Part shown: positions 34,629 to 43,549 of the stretch, in pieces | Position numbering within the stretch: position 1 is the first letter of the stretch | How the letters are laid out: each line of letters opens with the position of its first letter | NCBI GenBank assembly: GCA_964498725.1 | Contig: CAZCHS010000002.1 | Span: 1-64,000 of the forward strand | DNA length: 64,000 bases | Reading direction: 5' to 3' | Source: JAFGTP01 sp964498725 | GTDB lineage: Bacteria > Fidelibacterota > UBA2242 > JAFGTP01 | Made by a program: the position numbers and the translations under genes | Notes under the pieces: generated by a model | What the model was told of the DNA's origin: nothing | Seen by the model: only the letters and a program-made list of their open reading frames with translations | Database searches by the model: none

Positions 34629-35793
34629 TAAAAACCAGTTAAAACTGGAAATGGCGGGGTGCCAGGTGGATCCGGCAGGAATCAATATTATGCTGGGAAA
34701 AGGTGAATTTATTATCCTGAAAACTTCGCCGCTGCCACCTGCCGGCTGTAATATTCTAAAACAGCAAATGCTATCAGTCGGGGGCGAAGCAGCCGTTTCA
34801 AAAGGCGCTGCTAATTGTTCGATCGATTCTAAACCGGCAATCATTTTTGGTACGCGGAAACAATTTAAACAACTGGTCGCCGGACTGGATTACCAATGCT
34901 TTGGACTGGAGCGTTTGCAGCAGGAATTGAAAGAATTTCTTAGTAAAAACTCTGCGACGATTTTTGAAGTGGGAGAGCAGCGGTTTGATTTGTCAAAAAA
35001 AACCTTGATCATGGGGATTTTGAATGTAACACCGGACTCTTTTTCAGATGGCGGTCATTATTCCGGCGGGGAAAAGGCTTACAGCCATGCGATGGAGATG
35101 ATTGAGCAAAGTGCTGATATTATTGATATCGGCGGTGAGTCCACTCGTCCCGGAGCAGCAGAAGTTGATCTAAAAACGGAGCTATCCCGTGTCATTCCGG
35201 TGATTGAAAAAATCAGACAAAAAAGTGATATACCAATCTCAATTGATACTTACAAAAGTGAAGTGGCGGAAAAAGCGCTGGCTGCCGGCGCCGATATTGT
35301 CAATGATATCAGTGGCCTGAATTTCGACGAGAAAATGGCCGGGGTTATTGCAAAAAATAAGGCATCTGCGGTTCTGATGCACATACAGGGAACACCCCAA
35401 AATATGCAAAAAAAACCGGTCTATGAAAATATGATCGATGAAATTTTGACATACCTTTGTAAATCTGCCGGAAAGTTAAGAAATTTGGGAGTTGATAAGA
35501 CCAAAATTGTTTTGGACCCGGGAATCGGGTTCGGTAAGCCCTGGCGAAGAAATTACGATATAATTCGTTATTTGAAAGAATTGAAAAGTGCCGGGTATCC
35601 ATTATTGGTTGGCCCTTCACGAAAATCTTTTATTGGTAATTTGCTGGACCTGCCTGTTGATGAACGACTGGAAGGTACACTGGCTGCGATAACAGCATCA
35701 ATTCTGCATGGAGCGGACATTGTTCGTGTTCATGATGTCAAAGAAACTTTCCGGGCTGTCAGGGTGGCGGATGAAATCATTGGAAAGAAATAA
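34600..35793 (+). CDS. folP: Dihydropteroate synthase with N-terminal extension
   Basis: The protein has 397 residues. The catalytic TIM barrel begins near residue 130 and holds the two signature regions MGILNVTPDSFSDGG and IIDIGGESTRPGA, the KxxR-type C-terminal GPSRKSFIG and ADIVRVHDV. It condenses 6-hydroxymethyl-dihydropterin pyrophosphate with p-aminobenzoate in folate synthesis. The first about 125 residues form an extra domain found in some long DHPS enzymes. Start codons GTG (34600) and ATG (34603) are adjacent, with AACAGG close by, and lie inside the ftsH end. It ends 2 bases before cdaA, an arrangement common in Bacteroidetes. Confidence 0.93.
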   Translation: MMLRQLTINDKNQLKLEMAGCQVDPAGINIMLGKGEFIILKTSPLPPAGCNILKQQMLSVGGEAAVSKGAANCSIDSKPAIIFGTRKQFKQLVAGLDYQCFGLERLQQELKEFLSKNSATIFEVGEQRFDLSKKTLIMGILNVTPDSFSDGGHYSGGEKAYSHAMEMIEQSADIIDIGGESTRPGAAEVDLKTELSRVIPVIEKIRQKSDIPISIDTYKSEVAEKALAAGADIVNDISGLNFDEKMAGVIAKNKASAVLMHIQGTPQNMQKKPVYENMIDEILTYLCKSAGKLRNLGVDKTKIVLDPGIGFGKPWRRNYDIIRYLKELKSAGYPLLVGPSRKSFIGNLLDLPVDERLEGTLAAITASILHGADIVRVHDVKETFRAVRVADEIIGKK

Positions 35794-35795
35794 AC

Positions 35796-36563
35796 ATGGA
35801 ATTGTTCACCTATAAATTTATAACAGTTACAATTTGGGATATTCTGGATATTGTTCTGGTCTATTTTATTTTTTTGTATCTGTATAAATTTTTTAGGGAT
35901 TCAAGGGCCGGTCAAATGATCATTGGCCTCATCATCATATTTTTGTTGTCCTTTATTTCCAATATTTTAAACCTGCAATCCATCTCCTTTTTAATGGGAA
36001 ATTTAAGGACTATTTGGGTGATTGCCTTTGTGATCATTTTTCAGCCGGAATTGCGGCGGATTTTGATCAATGTGGGGCAAAGCCGGTTCTTCGGACAGTT
36101 CACCCATAAGCAGAAATCCCGGTTGATCGAAGAGATCATCGATACCGCTCTGGAACTTTCGCGACGAAAATGGGGCGGGCTGATTGTGCTTTCCAAAGAA
36201 AATATGCTGAAAACCATCAAGGAACAGGGGACGGAAATGAATGCTAAAGTCAGTTCCAATTTGATGGTATCGATATTCAATCCCGAATCACCTCTGCATG
36301 ACGGTGCAATATTGATCCAGAATAATATGATCGAGGCTGCCGGATGTATACTGCCCCTTTCCCAGAATCCTGACTTGACACAGATGGCGGGAACCCGCCA
36401 TCGCGCCGCACTCGGCCTGTCAGAAGAATCTGATGCGGTAATTGTCGTCGTTAGTGAGGAAACACAAAAAATTTCTGTGGCTTATGAAGGCATGTTTTAC
36501 CGTAATCTTAATGAAGATACTCTGCGCGGATTTTTGAATAAACTTTTCTTTAGTGATAAATAA
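35796..36563 (+). CDS. cdaA: Diadenylate cyclase (CdaA/DacA type)
   Basis: This 255-residue membrane enzyme has three N-terminal helices (about 10-85), followed by the DisA_N cyclase domain with both diagnostic motifs, DGA (169-171, PLHDGAIL) and RHR (201-203, GTRHRAALG). It makes cyclic di-AMP from two ATP. The signal controls potassium, osmotic balance and cell-wall stress in many bacteria. It directly follows folP. No CdaR or GlmM, partners in Firmicutes, is next to it. An imperfect inverted repeat overlaps the stop codon. Confidence 0.94.
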   Translation: MELFTYKFITVTIWDILDIVLVYFIFLYLYKFFRDSRAGQMIIGLIIIFLLSFISNILNLQSISFLMGNLRTIWVIAFVIIFQPELRRILINVGQSRFFGQFTHKQKSRLIEEIIDTALELSRRKWGGLIVLSKENMLKTIKEQGTEMNAKVSSNLMVSIFNPESPLHDGAILIQNNMIEAAGCILPLSQNPDLTQMAGTRHRAALGLSEESDAVIVVVSEETQKISVAYEGMFYRNLNEDTLRGFLNKLFFSDK

Positions 36564-36605
36564 TTTAATTAAACCACTTTTGCTCAGTTGGTTAGTTAAA
36601 TTATT
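36559..36605. repeat. Imperfect inverted repeat overlapping the cdaA stop codon
   Basis: AATAATTTAATTAAACCA (36559-36576) pairs with TGGTTAGTTAAATTATT (36589-36605), with one mismatch and one bulge around a 12-base loop. The stem is AT-rich and no T-run follows, so it may be an RNA end-protecting hairpin or weak terminator. A related AATTATTAATTAACCA occurs at about 36699-36714, before the next gene. The remainder of the 36564-36757 gap shows nothing else. Confidence 0.5.
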
Positions 36606-36757
36606 GAAATTCTGCTATGGCATAAAAAAATATCTTCATAAGATGTTTGCAAATTTGTCTTTTAAAGTTCAAATTATGAGGCTTTTTGTAAAGGTTTAAA
36701 ATTATTAATTAACCATGTTGACTGTTTTAATTTATTTAGAAATATTGATATTGATAA

Positions 36758-37282
36758 TTGAAAGTGAATAAGAAAAATCTATATAAAACAATCCTTTGCT
36801 GTATAATGTTTTTGAAAATATTGTTCAGTCAACAAGGGCAGTCAAATAATTTTACACCGCATGTGAGAGGTTTTAAAGTAGTTGCCCAGCGGGATTCTGC
36901 TTTTTTGTATAATGAAAATCACAAAATCAGTATTTGGGGTGAAGTTCATAATCCCGGTGTTTATATTGTGCCGAAATATGCCGGCCTGATCGACATTATT
37001 TCATTGGCCGGCGGGCCAAAAGCCGCAGCTGATTTGAGTAAAATCGAATTGATTGGGGAAGTTCAAAATTTAAAAAGTAATGAAAAGATACTTCAACAAA
37101 TTATTAATTTGGAGTATTTCCTGCAAAAAGGTAAATTTAGAACTGAACCAAAAATCGGGAATGACATGGTAATAGTCATTCCGAAAACAAGAAATCGTCA
37201 GTTTTTTGATAATTTACCGAAAATTTTAAATGTATTAAATATCGTGTCCGTGAGTATTTTGATTTATTCATGGATTACTTAA
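36758..37282 (+). CDS. Small SLBB-domain envelope protein
   Basis: The protein has 174 residues. An N-terminal hydrophobic segment (about 10-24, signal peptide or anchor, then FSQQGQ) is followed by a soluble part and an SLBB-like domain (about 55-145: ISIWGEVHNPGVYIVP, LIDIISLAGGP). A C-terminal hydrophobic helix ends the protein (about 155-174). SLBB domains occur in polysaccharide export proteins and ComEA-like ligand binders. Only one domain is present and the Poly_export domain is missing, so it is not a complete Wza-type exporter. The start is TTG at 36758 or GTG at 36764; neither has a strong ribosome site. It overlaps the Lrp frame slightly. Confidence 0.72.
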   Translation: MKVNKKNLYKTILCCIMFLKILFSQQGQSNNFTPHVRGFKVVAQRDSAFLYNENHKISIWGEVHNPGVYIVPKYAGLIDIISLAGGPKAAADLSKIELIGEVQNLKSNEKILQQIINLEYFLQKGKFRTEPKIGNDMVIVIPKTRNRQFFDNLPKILNVLNIVSVSILIYSWIT

Positions 37283-37317
37283 ATAAATTTAATCAAAAAA
37301 AAAGAACAGGAGTTCAA

Positions 37318-37785
37318 TTGAAGATGGATAAAATCGATGTTCAAATTTTGGATATTTTGCAGAGAGAAGGAAGAATTCAAAGAAATAAAATCGCTGAACA
37401 GGTTGGATTAACAATTCCGGCGGTCAGTGAAAGAATGCGAAAACTGGAACAGAAAGGCATTATCAGCGGATATCACGCCAAGGTAAACAATTCTAAAATT
37501 GGCAAAGATGTGACAGCCTTTGTTTTTGTCATTACAACTCCGTCAAAAAATTATAACAGTTTTGTAGATAACACTCACAAAGTCAGTGATATAATCGAAT
37601 GTCATTCCATTACCGGTGAAGGATCGCATCTTTTGAAAATTCAGACACAAAACACCATGACGCTGGAAAAATTACTGTCTGATATTCAGTCCTGGGATGG
37701 TGTGTTGCAGACCAGAACTTATATTGCTCTTTCCAGTTACAAAGAATTTTCATCCTTATTGCCCTCGGAAGATTTAATTAAATAA
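37318..37785 (+). CDS. Lrp/AsnC-family transcriptional regulator
   Basis: The protein has about 155 residues. The N-terminal winged helix-turn-helix is typical (KIDVQILDILQREGRI, then IPAVSERMRKLEQKGII) and a C-terminal RAM/AsnC ligand-binding domain follows (about 65-145). I take TTG at 37318, since AGGAG lies 5 bases upstream; ATG at 37324 (MDKIDVQ) is the alternative. Lrp/AsnC proteins sense amino acids and act locally or globally. It lies 7 bases before prfB, so it is transcribed with the translation genes prfB and lysS. The amino-acid ligand is unknown. Confidence 0.9.
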   Translation: MKMDKIDVQILDILQREGRIQRNKIAEQVGLTIPAVSERMRKLEQKGIISGYHAKVNNSKIGKDVTAFVFVITTPSKNYNSFVDNTHKVSDIIECHSITGEGSHLLKIQTQNTMTLEKLLSDIQSWDGVLQTRTYIALSSYKEFSSLLPSEDLIK

Positions 37786-37792
37786 GGTCAAA

Positions 37793-38900
37793 ATGGAACT
37801 GGATATTCAACAGACGATTGAGACGTTAAAGCCCCAGGTGGAAGATTTGCGGAGGTTTCTTTGACGTTGAAACAAAGAAAAAGGAACTGCAAGGTCTAAG
37901 GTCTTTAACAGCTGACGAAAATTTTTGGAATGATCCCTCTAAAGCGCAGAAGATCACCAGCAAGATCAGTAAATTCGAAGATACAATCAAAGAATATGAT
38001 AGTGTCAAAAAACAACTGGATGATGCGATTGAGTTTTATGAGTTGTCAGAAATGGAAGATGATGATGAACTTTTGCAGGAAGTGGAAAATATTCTCATTC
38101 CCTTGACCAAAAGAGTTGAAAAGCTCAATCTGAAAAGTATGCTGAATGGGGAAGATGATGACAAAAATGCTATTTTGACAATTCACCCCGGTGCCGGTGG
38201 CACGGAATCCCAGGACTGGGCTGACATGTTATTACGCATGTATTTGCGATATGTTGAGCAGGCCGGTATGAAAGCCAAAGTTATTGATTTGTTGAAAGGC
38301 GATGAGGCCGGTATCAAAGATGTTACCGTCGAGATAAAAGGGGATTATGCCTATGGCTACCTGAAAGCCGAAGCTGGAATTCACCGGTTGGTACGAATAT
38401 CTCCTTTTGATTCCAATGCAAGACGGCATACTTCCTTTGCATCGGTTTTTATTTATCCCGAGGTGGATGATACAATTGAGGTTGAGATCAATTCCCAGGA
38501 CCTGCGCATTGATACATACCGGGCCAGTGGCGCCGGTGGCCAGCATGTGAATAAAACCGATTCTGCCATCAGAATTACACATCTCCCCACCAATATTGTT
38601 GTACAGTGTCAGAATGAAAGATCCCAGCATAAGAATAAAGAAAGCGCCATGAAATTGCTGAAAGCGCGTCTCTACCAACATCACAAGGAAGAACAGGAAA
38701 AAGAAAAGAACAAGGTGGAAGAGACTAAAACCGACATTGGCTGGGGACATCAGATCCGTTCCTATGTGTTTCAGCCCTACACAATGGTAAAAGACCACAG
38801 GACTAATCTCAGTACCGGAAATATTCAGGCTGTCATGGATGGAAATATCGATGACTTTATTGATGCATATTTAATCATGCAAGCAAAAAGGAGAAAATAA
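37793..38900 (+). CDS. prfB: Peptide chain release factor 2, with programmed +1 frameshift
   Basis: RF2 recognises UGA and UAA and triggers release of the finished protein. The gene is in two frames. ATG at 37793 opens a short frame that stops at an in-frame TGA at 37862-37864. Reading continues in the +1 frame from GAC at 37863 to the TAA at 38900. The joined product is about 368 residues, the normal RF2 length. The SPF codon-recognition motif (RISPFDSNARRH) identifies RF2 rather than RF1. The GGQ motif (SGAGGQHVNKTDSAIR) contacts the ribosomal active site. lysS follows 1 base later. Annotators that ignore the shift would start it at 38043 and lose 83 residues. Confidence 0.95.
37851..37865 (+). 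promoter_or_regulatory. prfB: prfB frameshift site (internal Shine-Dalgarno, slippery CTT, TGA-C)
   Basis: The order is GGAGG (37851-37855), a 3-base spacer, CTT (37859-37861), then TGA followed by C. E. coli prfB uses AGGGGG, a 3-base spacer, CTT and TGA-C, so the layout is the same. When RF2 is scarce, the ribosome slips on CTT rather than stopping, giving autoregulation. Confidence 0.95.
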
Positions 38901-38901
38901 A

Positions 38902-40398
38902 TTGAGTAATACCGAATCGATGGGTAAATCTTTAACCGAAATTATTAACGTCAGAAAAGACAAAATTGAAAAACTCAGAGAAATGGGTGTCAATCCTTTT
39001 CCCTATGAATATAACAGAACTCATTTTACACAGCAAATCCTTGATAATTACGAAGAGATAAAGGAAAAGACGATTGTGCGTGTGGCCGGACGTTTGACTG
39101 CCATCAGGCAGATGGGGAAGGCCAATTTTTGTGACCTTCAGGATTCACAGGGAAAAATCCAGGTCTTTTTTCAGCAGAAAAAACTGGGTGAAGACCAATA
39201 CCAGGTTTTCAAACTTTTGGATCTGGGAGATATTATTGGCGTGGCCGGTATTGTCACTGAAACCCGCACCGGTCAGATCACTGTTTTTGTTGAGGAATTG
39301 ACAATTCTGTCAAAAAGTATTCGTCCGCTCCCTGTGGTTAAAGAAAAAGAGGGTAAAGTCTATGATGCTTTTTCCGATAAAGAACAGCGCTATCGTCAGC
39401 GTTATCTCGATCTGATCGTCAATCCCGATTCCCGCAAGGTTTTTGAAACCAGAAGTAAGATCATGACCTGGGTGCGAAATTTCCTGATCGACAATGGCTA
39501 TCTGGAAGTGGAAACACCAATCCTGCAAACCCTTTACGGCGGCGCTTCGGCCCGGCCCTTCAGAACCCATTATAATGCTCTGAACAGGGAATTTTTTCTG
39601 AGAGTTTCCGATGAACTCTATTTGAAAAGATGTATTATCGGTGGTTTTGACAAGGTGTTTGAAATGTCTAAGAACTTTCGCAATGAAGGTATTGACAGAA
39701 ACCATAATCCGGAATTTACATTGCTGGAATTTTATGAAACCTTTGTGGACTACAATTATATGATGGATTTCGTTGAAAAAATGTTCAAGCATATCTGTGA
39801 GCAATTGGGTGAATATGAGTTTACTTACGAAGGCGAAACCATTGATTTTAAAAAGACCTTTGCCCGTAAAACCATGTTTGATCTGCTGGAAGAATATGTT
39901 GGCATTGATCTGAGTGAAGCCGATGAGGCGGAAATGAAAAAGGTCTGCGAATCCAAAGGCATTAAGACCGGTGACAAAGATCACTATGGCAATTATATCG
40001 AATATCTTTTTGATCAATTTGTGGAACCAAAATTAATTCAGCCAACTTTTGTGATTGATTTTCCCAAAGCTATTTCACCGTTAGCAAAATTAAAACGGGA
40101 CGGGTCCGACCGAATTGTGGAACGATTTGAATTGTTTATCGGTGCCAAGGAATTTTCCAATGCCTTTAGCGAGCTGAATGATCCGATAGATCAGGAAGAA
40201 CGTTTGCGGAACCAGGAACGATTGGGGCTGGAAGGTGATGAAGAGGCGCAAACTTATGATAAGGATTTTATTCAGGCCATGGAATACGGCATGCCGCCAA
40301 CCGGTGGTGTGGGTATTGGAATTGATCGCCTGACCATGTTATTTACAAATCAGAAAACAATTCGTGATGTACTGCTGTTCCCGCAAATGAAAACATAA
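38902..40398 (+). CDS. lysS: Lysyl-tRNA synthetase (class II)
   Basis: This 498-residue enzyme attaches lysine to tRNA-Lys. The N-terminal OB-fold anticodon-binding domain (about 55-150, VRVAGRLTAIRQMGKANF) is followed by the class II catalytic core. That core has motif 2 (FRNEGIDRNHNPEFT) and motif 3 (GVGIGIDRLTMLF). It starts with TTG at 38902 and has AAAAGGAG just upstream. It lies 1 base after prfB and 14 bases before the LolCDE-like genes, an order seen in many FCB bacteria. All catalytic segments look intact. Confidence 0.97.
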   Translation: MSNTESMGKSLTEIINVRKDKIEKLREMGVNPFPYEYNRTHFTQQILDNYEEIKEKTIVRVAGRLTAIRQMGKANFCDLQDSQGKIQVFFQQKKLGEDQYQVFKLLDLGDIIGVAGIVTETRTGQITVFVEELTILSKSIRPLPVVKEKEGKVYDAFSDKEQRYRQRYLDLIVNPDSRKVFETRSKIMTWVRNFLIDNGYLEVETPILQTLYGGASARPFRTHYNALNREFFLRVSDELYLKRCIIGGFDKVFEMSKNFRNEGIDRNHNPEFTLLEFYETFVDYNYMMDFVEKMFKHICEQLGEYEFTYEGETIDFKKTFARKTMFDLLEEYVGIDLSEADEAEMKKVCESKGIKTGDKDHYGNYIEYLFDQFVEPKLIQPTFVIDFPKAISPLAKLKRDGSDRIVERFELFIGAKEFSNAFSELNDPIDQEERLRNQERLGLEGDEEAQTYDKDFIQAMEYGMPPTGGVGIGIDRLTMLFTNQKTIRDVLLFPQMKT

Positions 40399-40412
40399 TT
40401 TAGATAAAAGCA

Positions 40413-41633
40413 ATGAATATATCCTATTATATTGCAAAGCGACATTTACTTGGTCATCACAAAATCGGATTTATTAGTTTTATCAGTATTTTTTCTGTGA
40501 TCGGACTCAGCGTAGGTGTCGCTGCTTTAATATTAACCATTTCCATACTTAACGGCTTCGAAAAGGAACTCAAGTCCAAATTAGTGGATTTTGATGCCCA
40601 CATTCGTCTCAACCTGATGGTCTCGGCCTCACAGGATTCCGCCCGGAAAGTGGAGGAGCAATTAGAGTCATACCCGGAAATAACCCAGATCGTTCCCTAT
40701 ATTCAGCGCCATGTTATCATTCGTAATAAAAACCTCACTGATGGGGTCATTGTTGAAGGGATTGACCCTGAACAAATTGGTCATACCATCAATATTGAAC
40801 GCTTCATTTCCAAAGGGCAGGCTAATTTTAAGACGGACAATGGTAATCCCGGCCTCCTGATGGGTGAAAAACTTGCCAATAAACTGGAATTGGCGATTGG
40901 CGATAAAGTTTATCTCTTCGTTATTCACGGTGCCAAGGGAGTTGGGCGCCGGCCAAAAATTGGTGTTTTTGTGGTTACCGGTTTGTATGATTCCGGGATT
41001 TCCGATTACGATGATATTTTTGTTTATACCAGTTTGCAGGCCACAAAGGATTTGTTTCAAATTGGTGATGAAATTTCCGGCTATCAAATTATGTTAAGCG
41101 ATCCGGATAAAGCTGATCAAATCGCAGCGGATATTGATGAAAGCCTGGGATTTCCCTATAATGCCAGAAGTATGAATGATATGCACGCTAATCTGTTCGA
41201 ATGGTTGAGAGTCCAGCGATTGCCGGTTATTTTGATCTTCGGCCTGATCAGTTTGGTCGCAATTTTCAATATTGTTAGTTCCTTGATGATGATTGTAATC
41301 GAAAAAACAAAAGATATTGGTATTTTGAAAAGTTATGGCGTGAACAACAACCAGATATTGAAAATATTTGTGATTGAATCAATGCTGATTGGTCTTACAG
41401 GCATTGGATGCGGGTATTTATTAGCCCTTGGAATTACTTGGTTACAGCAGAAATTCGGAATTATCTCGATTCCTGAAGATGTCTATTTTATGCAAAATTT
41501 ACCGATCCTTCTCAATATCTGGAATTTTATTTATATAGGCGCAGGTGCCTTGTTTTTTTGTCTGATGGCAACAATTTATCCGGCTTACAAAGCGACAAGA
41601 CTGGAACCGGTAGAGGCAATTCGCTATGAATAA
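40413..41633 (+). CDS. lolC: LolC/LolE-type lipoprotein-releasing ABC permease (first)
   Basis: The protein has 406 residues. One N-terminal helix (about 20-45) lies in the ISYYIAKRHLLG context. A large periplasmic MacB_PCD domain (about 50-265) and three C-terminal helices (about 275-400, the FtsX domain) follow. The last residues EAIRYE are typical. With a partner permease and LolD it would pass mature lipoproteins from the inner membrane to the carrier. It overlaps the second permease by 8 bases. The two permeases are related; LolC and LolE cannot be told apart by sequence alone. Confidence 0.86.
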   Translation: MNISYYIAKRHLLGHHKIGFISFISIFSVIGLSVGVAALILTISILNGFEKELKSKLVDFDAHIRLNLMVSASQDSARKVEEQLESYPEITQIVPYIQRHVIIRNKNLTDGVIVEGIDPEQIGHTINIERFISKGQANFKTDNGNPGLLMGEKLANKLELAIGDKVYLFVIHGAKGVGRRPKIGVFVVTGLYDSGISDYDDIFVYTSLQATKDLFQIGDEISGYQIMLSDPDKADQIAADIDESLGFPYNARSMNDMHANLFEWLRVQRLPVILIFGLISLVAIFNIVSSLMMIVIEKTKDIGILKSYGVNNNQILKIFVIESMLIGLTGIGCGYLLALGITWLQQKFGIISIPEDVYFMQNLPILLNIWNFIYIGAGALFFCLMATIYPAYKATRLEPVEAIRYE

Positions 41634-42846
41634 TAAATTTATCAACATGGTTGCTTTCAGATATTTTTTCTCTAAGAAACAAACCGGATTGATCTCCTTC
41701 ACTTCCTGGGTCTCTATTGTGGGTGTTGCAATTGGAATTTTTGCCATGATTCTGGCGGTGGCAGTATTAAATGGCTTTGAAAAAGAGATCAGCCGTCGAC
41801 TGATTGATTTTGAATCTCATGTAAAAATTATGGGAAATCAGCTCAACCCGGATGATGTAAAAGCCATTCAAAGGAAATTTCGTGACGAAAAAAAATTAAC
41901 TGTTCATCCGGCTGTGACAAGCAAATCGATTCTAACCAATGATCACAAGGATGCTGTCGTCAAAATTAAAGCTGTCGATTCCGTTGCCAGGGAAGAGATG
42001 TTCGGAGAATCGCTTTTTGTCCGTGGTGGGAATTACCTGAATTCCGCTGTCAGCGAATTACCGGGTATTATTATGGGATACCGGCTGGTGGACAAGATGG
42101 GGCTTTATATTGGTGACACAGTGAATGTGGTCAATCCGCTGAAAATCGGTAGTACTTTCAACATTCCTTATGTCGGTCAATTTGTCCTCACCGGTGTATT
42201 TCGCCTGGATTTGTTTGATTATGATGATAATGTGGCATTTATTGACCTCTCACAAGGGCAGCGAATATTTCGCAAAGGGAACAATTACACGGAAATCAAT
42301 GTTAAATTTAAGGACTATAAACGAGCCGGAAAAATGATATCCGCATTAAAAACAATAAATTTCCGTGAAGCTGATATAAAAAGTTGGGAAGAACTGCACC
42401 AGACATTATTTGGTGCTATGAAACTGGAAAAGTATGGAACGTTTATTGCCCTTAGTTTAATTATATTTGTTGCTGTTTTTAATTTGACCAGTTCCTTAGT
42501 CATGCTGGTCATGGAGAAGATAAGAGAGATTGGAATGCTGCAAGCCTTAGGTGTAAATAATACCCAGTTAAGAAAGATTTTTACCCGTTTGGGAATGATT
42601 ACCGGTTTAATCGGTATGTTTGCCGGTTTATTATTGTCAATGACAATAATAATTTTACAGGCGAAATACAACTTCATTCCTTTACCGCCAGTCTATTTTA
42701 TTCCCTATCTACCGGTCAAACTTTATTTTCTCGATTTGTTTTTAATTATCACTACCGGCATAATATTGATCTTTCTGGGAACTATTTACCCGGCATACAA
42801 AATCAGTCAACTTTTGCCATTGGAAGCGATCAGATATGAAAAATAA
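41626..42846 (+). CDS. lolE: LolC/LolE-type lipoprotein-releasing ABC permease (second)
   Basis: This 406-residue protein has the same layout as the preceding permease: helix 1 near residues 20-45 (FAMILAVAVLNGFEKEI, sharing LNGFEKE with the first), a periplasmic domain and three C-terminal helices, ending EAIRYEK. The pair probably arose by duplication. Its start overlaps the first permease by 8 bases, and its end overlaps lolD by 11, a tightly coupled operon. The LolC/LolE role assignment is provisional. Confidence 0.86.
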   Translation: MNNKFINMVAFRYFFSKKQTGLISFTSWVSIVGVAIGIFAMILAVAVLNGFEKEISRRLIDFESHVKIMGNQLNPDDVKAIQRKFRDEKKLTVHPAVTSKSILTNDHKDAVVKIKAVDSVAREEMFGESLFVRGGNYLNSAVSELPGIIMGYRLVDKMGLYIGDTVNVVNPLKIGSTFNIPYVGQFVLTGVFRLDLFDYDDNVAFIDLSQGQRIFRKGNNYTEINVKFKDYKRAGKMISALKTINFREADIKSWEELHQTLFGAMKLEKYGTFIALSLIIFVAVFNLTSSLVMLVMEKIREIGMLQALGVNNTQLRKIFTRLGMITGLIGMFAGLLLSMTIIILQAKYNFIPLPPVYFIPYLPVKLYFLDLFLIITTGIILIFLGTIYPAYKISQLLPLEAIRYEK

Positions 42847-43528
42847 CACCAGTGTACTGGAAGTAAAAAATTTAAAAAAACAATATTTCAGCAAAGAAAA
42901 CAATATTACTGTGTTTGAAAATATCAGTTTTAATTTAAACCGGGGTGATTTTGTGGCTTTAATGGGGCCATCGGGAATCGGTAAATCCACACTTCTCAAC
43001 ATTTTGGGAACACTGGATAAACCGGATGCCGGAGAAGTATTTTACAATGGTATTGACCCCTTTGGTCTGTCAAATGTGGAAAAGGCACGCTTCAGAAATG
43101 AAGCCATTGGCTTTGTATTCCAGTTTCATCACCTGTTACCGGAATTCACTGCACTGGAAAATGTCCTATTACCCAGCATGGTCTATAAGAATAAATCCGA
43201 TGACACCGAAGACCGGGCCAGAGAAATTTTAGAAAAAGTCGGCATGGCTCATCGTATGACCCATAAACCGTCGGAAATGTCAGGTGGAGAAAGGCAGCGT
43301 ATTGCCGTTGCCAGAGCCCTGATCAATAATCCAAAAGTAATCCTGGCTGATGAACCTTCCGGGAATCTTGATTTGAAAAACAGTAAAAATCTTGTAGATT
43401 TACTATTGAAATTGAATGAGGATTTTGGGAATACTTTTATTATTGCAACCCATAATCCTGAAATCGCTCAAAGAACTGAAAAAGTTTTACACATGGAAGA
43501 TAAACACTTGTCAATTGAAATAAACTAA
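42836..43528 (+). CDS. lolD: LolD-type ABC transporter ATPase
   Basis: This 230-residue ATPase has Walker A GPSGIGKST, Q-loop FVFQFHHLLPEFTALEN, ABC signature MSGGERQR, Walker B VILADEPSGNLD and H-loop ATHNPEIA. The size and the LLPEFTALEN context fit the LolD/MacB group. It starts 11 bases before the end of the second permease and so completes a LolCDE-like lipoprotein export system. Release needs the LolA carrier, which is not in the window. clpC begins 21 bases later and may be transcribed with it. Confidence 0.94.
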   Translation: MKNNTSVLEVKNLKKQYFSKENNITVFENISFNLNRGDFVALMGPSGIGKSTLLNILGTLDKPDAGEVFYNGIDPFGLSNVEKARFRNEAIGFVFQFHHLLPEFTALENVLLPSMVYKNKSDDTEDRAREILEKVGMAHRMTHKPSEMSGGERQRIAVARALINNPKVILADEPSGNLDLKNSKNLVDLLLKLNEDFGNTFIIATHNPEIAQRTEKVLHMEDKHLSIEIN

Positions 43529-43549
43529 AAAATAGAGATATAATTACTT

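Noticed and set aside
37862..37864. The early TGA in prfB as a sign of a pseudogene
   Set aside because: The Shine-Dalgarno-like GGAGG, the CTT and the TGA-C context are the known programmed frameshift signal, and the joined protein is full length.
38232..38798. A 188-codon minus-strand open frame within prfB
   Set aside because: It is antisense to the catalytic part of RF2, and its predicted protein has no motif; it is a shadow of the RF2 coding bias.
39310..40017. A 235-codon minus-strand open frame within lysS
   Set aside because: It lies wholly antisense to a complete lysyl-tRNA synthetase gene and its translation has no recognisable domain or normal composition.
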